Source: an uncultured Demequina sp.
GTDB taxonomy: Bacteria > Actinomycetota > Actinomycetes > Actinomycetales > Demequinaceae
Assembly (NCBI GenBank): GCA_937925595.1
Contig: CALALQ010000302.1
Coordinates: 1 to 9,222 of the forward strand
Direction: 5' to 3'
DNA length: 9,222 nt
Part shown: positions 6,623 through 9,222 of the stretch, in pieces
How positions within the stretch are numbered: the stretch's first letter is position 1
Layout of the letters: each line of letters starts with the position of its first letter
The notes under the pieces: model-generated
What the model saw: the letters and a program-made list of their open reading frames with translations, nothing else
Databases searched by the model: none
What the model was told of the DNA's origin: nothing
Position numbers and translations under genes: made by a program

Positions 6623-7460
6623 GGCTGACCAATGGAGTGACCCGATCACCATCCACGGGGAAGGACCGATCTGGAATCCGCTCATCCAGCGGTTCCAGCT
6701 AGTGGACATGCTAGAAGGCGACGTGCTCACGGTTGACGAAGGTACGGTCACCGACCGGACGCATGTCGACACGGTCGCGGCGATCATCCGCCCGAGACTG
6801 TACGGCGGGCTCGTCGTTGCGGGTGAGCGTGACGTCATCCTGATCGACATCGATGGCGCGCAACACCGCATCGAAGGTTCCGGAGTCGGTATCGGGTCGC
6901 GGTTCAATGAGGGAGCCTGCGCCCCCGACGGCAGCCTGTGGGCCGGCACCATGGCCTACGATGCCGCTGCGGGCGCCGGGGTCATGGTGAGGCTTGATCC
7001 TGGCACGCTCTCCTTCACGCAGGTGGCGGCTGACCTCACCATCTCCAACGGGCTGGCTTTCGAGGACACGCAGAGCGCATACTTCGTCGACTCGGCGAGC
7101 CGGAGCATTGACCGTCTGCGCATCTACTCCGGCGAGATCACAGGACGATCTTTGTGGGTCGATCTCGCCAATGTTGAAGGCGTCCCGGACGGCATCTGCC
7201 GCGATGAGAACGGAGGGGTATGGGTCGCGCTCTACGACGGCGGTGCCGTGCACCGGTACAGCGCGGCCGGTGACCTAACCGATATCGTCACCGTCCCTGT
7301 CGGGCAGGTGACGGCATGCGCGCTTGGCGGCGCCGACGGACGACAGCTCCTCATCACCACTTCGCAACTCGGACACGAAGGTCAGGTCGGCGCCGGGGGA
7401 GCACTATTTCAGATCTCCGTGGACATCCCGGGAACCTACTACCCGTTGTTCGGAGCGTAA
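6615..7460 (+). CDS. SMP-30/gluconolactonase/LRE-family sugar lactonase
   Basis: The 281-residue protein is a six-bladed propeller lactonase of the SMP-30 family (usual length about 280-300). Metal ligands of the family are in place: Glu16 in HGEGPIW, Asn145 in ISNGLAF and Asp192 in PDGICRDENGGVWVA. Asn98 in RFNEGACAPDGSLWAGTM is a substrate-side residue. Such enzymes hydrolyse aldono-lactones to free acids in the cytosol, for example gluconolactone to gluconate, linking the dehydrogenase to the dehydratase of the opposite operon. GTG 6615 is chosen because it starts directly before the conserved N-terminus, has AGGA 8 nt upstream, and overlaps the glycosidase stop by 8 bp, suggesting coupled translation. 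Its main promoter probably lies in the divergent region, so the deletion upstream may change its expression. The specific lactone is unknown. Confidence 0.88.
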   Translation: MPKADQWSDPITIHGEGPIWNPLIQRFQLVDMLEGDVLTVDEGTVTDRTHVDTVAAIIRPRLYGGLVVAGERDVILIDIDGAQHRIEGSGVGIGSRFNEGACAPDGSLWAGTMAYDAAAGAGVMVRLDPGTLSFTQVAADLTISNGLAFEDTQSAYFVDSASRSIDRLRIYSGEITGRSLWVDLANVEGVPDGICRDENGGVWVALYDGGAVHRYSAAGDLTDIVTVPVGQVTACALGGADGRQLLITTSQLGHEGQVGAGGALFQISVDIPGTYYPLFGA

Positions 7461-7491
7461 TACCTCTCCCAGGGGGAGCGGATGAGTACCG

Positions 7492-7510
7492 CTTGCTCCG
7501 AAGGAGCAAG
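7492..7510 (+). promoter_or_regulatory. Perfect 8-bp hairpin with GAA loop between lactonase and gntK
   Basis: CTTGCTCC (7492-7499) and GGAGCAAG (7503-7510) are exact inverted repeats around a 3-nt loop GAA. A weaker CTCCC/GGGAG stem lies just upstream (7466-7478). There is no T run after the stem, so it is not a canonical intrinsic terminator. It could slow or attenuate readthrough, protect the upstream mRNA 3' end, or act as a protein site. It lies 27 nt before the gntK start. Confidence 0.5.
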
Positions 7511-7537
7511 TCAGTATCCCGTACGAAGGCTGTTCTC

Positions 7538-8131
7538 ATGGACCTGCAACCGACCAGTCCGATTCATCACATTTTGATTTCGGGTCCGACGGGGACTGGG
7601 AAGAGCACAGTGGCCGCGGCGTTAGCGGACAGGTACGGCTGGGCCTATCTCGAAGGTGATGGATTCCATCCCGCAGCGAATGTTGAGAAGATGCGAGGCG
7701 GGCAGCCATTGACGGACTCCGACCGTTTGCCGTGGCTGCGTTTGATTCGTGAGGAGATGAACCGCCGCTCTGCCCTTCATGAGACAACGGTCGTGGCCTG
7801 CTCGGCCCTCCGGCGAAAGCACCGAGATCTGCTGCGAAACGGACCGGGAGGCGCGTACATCATTCAACTCGTTAGTGACGAGGCAACGCTCAACCAGCGT
7901 GTAGGGGACCGCGAGCATCACTTCATGCCACCCTCGCTGGTTCATTCACAGGTCGCAGGCCTGGAGTTGCTCGAATCGGATGAGCCCGGGATCACTGTGA
8001 GCGTCAATGTTCCCGTCGCCGCCGTCGTGCACCACGTGGAGCAGGCGCTGATCGCAGCCGGTGTGATGTTCAAACGCGAAAAGACGGCTAGGTGTGATGT
8101 CCACGGACGTTGTTGCGTGAATCGCGTGTGA
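7538..8131 (+). CDS. gntK: Gluconokinase (GntK/thermoresistant type)
   Basis: The 197-residue protein is a P-loop gluconate kinase. It shows the Walker A motif GPTGTGKST at residues 16-24, LEGDGFHPAANVEKM at 38-52, the DSDRLPWL block at 60-67, CSALRRKHRDLLR at 88-100, and the lid-like HHFMPPSLVHSQ at 127-138. It phosphorylates D-gluconate with ATP to 6-phosphogluconate in the cytosol, so its presence beside a lactonase suggests gluconate is handled here. The homologous part ends near residue 175 (VEQALIAAG), where gluconokinases usually stop. The last 22 residues, basic with three cysteines, look like readthrough into foreign DNA before the IS. ATG 7538 has GAAGG about 8 nt upstream. The product is probably active if the tail is tolerated. 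Confidence 0.9.
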   Translation: MDLQPTSPIHHILISGPTGTGKSTVAAALADRYGWAYLEGDGFHPAANVEKMRGGQPLTDSDRLPWLRLIREEMNRRSALHETTVVACSALRRKHRDLLRNGPGGAYIIQLVSDEATLNQRVGDREHHFMPPSLVHSQVAGLELLESDEPGITVSVNVPVAAVVHHVEQALIAAGVMFKREKTARCDVHGRCCVNRV

Positions 8132-8143
8132 TCTGCTGACGGG

Positions 8144-8208
8144 CGAAGGCCTCCCGTTGCGAGAGTGGAGCTGTCTAGGAACCGCTCACGCATCACAGGA
8201 GGCCTTCG
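8144..8208. repeat. 11-bp perfect inverted repeat spanning the IS boundary and transposase start
   Basis: CGAAGGCCTCC (8144-8154) and GGAGGCCTTCG (8198-8208) are exact inverted copies separated by 43 nt. The right arm contains most of the transposase AGGAGG ribosome binding site and the first base of its GTG start. The left arm lies outside the proposed IS end at 8172. In RNA from an upstream promoter the stem could hide the ribosome binding site. The left arm may instead be an inverted remnant of a related IS end. Confidence 0.6.
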
Positions 8209-9195
8209 TGTCCCACGCTAACGCTGCTCTCACCCCTCATGCTCGGTTGCGGCTAGCCAAACTCATCGTCGAGGAGAGCTGGCCGGTCGCCGCCGCTGCG
8301 AAGATGTTCATGACCTCACCGCCCACTGCCCGCAAGTGGGCTGCTCGGTTCAGGTCGGAAGGTCCGGCGGGGATGGTCGATCGCTCAAGCCGGCCCCGCT
8401 CGATGCCGACCAAGACACCGCCGGCGACGGTGAAGCGAATCGTGAAGATCCGATGGCGGCGCAGACTCGGGCCCGTGCAGATCGGCGGCGAGCTCGGCAT
8501 TCCTGCATCGACCGTGCATGCCGTGCTGGTGCGCGCCCGGATCAACCGGCTCAGCCACATCGACCGGGCCACCGGGGAACCGATCCGTCGCTATGAACAC
8601 GACCATCCCGGCTCCCTGATCCACGTCGACGTGACCAAGTTCGGCAACATCCCCGACGGCGGCGGCTGGCGATACGTCGGCAAGCAGCAAGGCGACCGCA
8701 ACCGAGAAGCGACCGCGAAACGCACCGGTAAGCGGCACCCGGGCTACGAACCCAACATCGGCACCGCATTCCTGCACACCGTCATCGACGACCACTCCCG
8801 CGTCGCCTACGTCGAGATCTGCACCGACGAGAAGGCGATCACCGCGATCGGTGTCCTCGAACGAGCCGTCGCCTGGTTCGCTGACCGCGGCGTCACCGTC
8901 GAACGCGTGCTCTCCGACAACGGCTCCGCATACAAGTCCCATGCCTGGCGCCACGCGTGCGCTTCGCTCGGCATCCGGCACAAGCGAACCCGCCCCTACC
9001 GACCCCAGACCAACGGCAAGATCGAGCGATTCCACCGCACCCTCGCCGACGGCTGGGCCTACGCACGCTTCTACCCCTCAGACACGGAACGGCGAGCCGC
9101 ACTACCCGGCTGGCTGCACTTCTACAATCACCACAGGAACCACTCCGCCATCGGAGCCGCACCCATCAGCGGCGCTTGACCCCTGATCTTGGACA
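8172..9195 (+). mobile_element. IS481-family insertion sequence, about 1.0 kb
   Basis: The element carries one transposase gene (8208-9179) between imperfect inverted ends. The left end reads TGTCTAGGAACCG from 8172. The right end, read on the minus strand from 9195, is TGTCCAAGATCAG, matching in 9 of 13 positions. IS481 elements are about 1 kb, with TGT-starting ends and one DDE transposase, which fits. I see no target-site duplication: the left flank ends GTGGAGC and the right flank begins CGCTGAT. This suggests an adjacent rearrangement or slightly misplaced ends. The element sits just beyond gntK and ends 27 nt before the window edge, where a small CCAGC/GCTGG hairpin (9204-9218) is seen. 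Confidence 0.75.
8208..9179 (+). CDS. IS481-family DDE transposase
   Basis: The 323-residue protein has N-terminal helix-turn-helix segments (about 8-110) with ARLRLAKLIVEESWPVAAAA, GPAGMVDRSSRP and GIPASTVHAVL. The RNase H-like integrase core follows. Its catalytic triad is Asp141 in IHVDVTKFG, Asp237 in VLSDNGSAYKS and Glu273 in NGKIERFHRT, a DD(35)E spacing. TRPYRPQTNGKIERFHRTLA is the hallmark of IS481/IS3-like transposases. It cuts and joins IS ends. The frame is uninterrupted and all three catalytic residues are present, so it may be active. GTG 8208 is chosen because AGGAGG stands 5 nt upstream and SHANAALTPHARLRLA is a typical start. The frame extends to 8157 but that part precedes the IS end. 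The stop lies 16 bp inside the right inverted repeat. Confidence 0.92.
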   Translation: MSHANAALTPHARLRLAKLIVEESWPVAAAAKMFMTSPPTARKWAARFRSEGPAGMVDRSSRPRSMPTKTPPATVKRIVKIRWRRRLGPVQIGGELGIPASTVHAVLVRARINRLSHIDRATGEPIRRYEHDHPGSLIHVDVTKFGNIPDGGGWRYVGKQQGDRNREATAKRTGKRHPGYEPNIGTAFLHTVIDDHSRVAYVEICTDEKAITAIGVLERAVAWFADRGVTVERVLSDNGSAYKSHAWRHACASLGIRHKRTRPYRPQTNGKIERFHRTLADGWAYARFYPSDTERRAALPGWLHFYNHHRNHSAIGAAPISGA

Positions 9196-9222
9196 CGCTG
9201 ATTCCAGCACGGCGCTGGGGAA

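Noticed and set aside
8157..8207. 17-codon upstream extension of the transposase frame
   Set aside because: It begins outside the IS end at 8172 and has no ribosome binding site, whereas GTG 8208 has AGGAGG at 5-nt spacing.

Overview
The window is high-GC DNA with compact, often overlapping genes, GTG starts, and protein families typical of Actinobacteria. A member of the Microbacteriaceae such as Microbacterium is a reasonable guess from the protein sequences, but this is an inference, not a database result. It reads as an accessory sugar-acid utilisation locus, scarred at both ends and in the middle by mobile DNA and deletions.

Left edge (1-~612): four direct repeats of about 20 bp (56-136), each containing TGTCGGA, lie upstream of a 3'-truncated gene (301 onward). 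Its product resembles the N-terminal half of the actinobacterial TnsA-like transposase endonuclease subunit. This layout matches the TnsA-proximal end of a Tn7-like transposon, with the repeats as candidate transposase-binding sites. At about 606-613 the tnsA frame stops matching its family, and the sequence becomes the inside of a D-2-hydroxyacid dehydrogenase gene on the other strand, also truncated. This is a deletion or recombination junction.

Minus-strand operon (transcribed from ~5572 leftwards to 597): enolase-superfamily sugar-acid dehydratase, zinc-dependent NAD-type alcohol/polyol dehydrogenase, FadR/FCD-class GntR repressor, KDPG/KHG aldolase (eda), PfkB-type 2-keto-3-deoxygluconate kinase (kdgK), then the truncated hydroxyacid dehydrogenase. 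Spacing is tight: about 10-46 nt, with a 4-bp GTGA overlap between eda and kdgK.

Divergent intergenic region (5573-5664): it holds a doubled GGT-N3-ACC palindrome (5591-5608), a likely operator for the GntR protein, and the start signals for both directions.

Plus-strand operon (5665-8131): it begins with the signal peptide of a lipoprotein, probably a sugar ABC transporter solute-binding protein. After about 25-30 codons this is joined out of frame to the middle of a cellulase-like glycosidase gene, so a deletion removed the transporter and the 5' part of the glycosidase gene. Then come an SMP-30/gluconolactonase-type lactonase and a gluconokinase (gntK). An IS481-family element (8172-9195) with an apparently intact transposase follows directly.

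The proposed pathway is: glycoside cleavage, sugar oxidation by the dehydrogenase, lactone opening by the SMP-30 protein, dehydration to a 2-keto-3-deoxy acid, phosphorylation by KdgK and cleavage by Eda to pyruvate plus a triose phosphate. Gluconokinase gives a parallel entry through 6-phosphogluconate. The exact sugar cannot be read from the sequence.

I saw no tRNA, rRNA or CRISPR array. The first 300 bases hold only the repeat cluster and no gene I can support.
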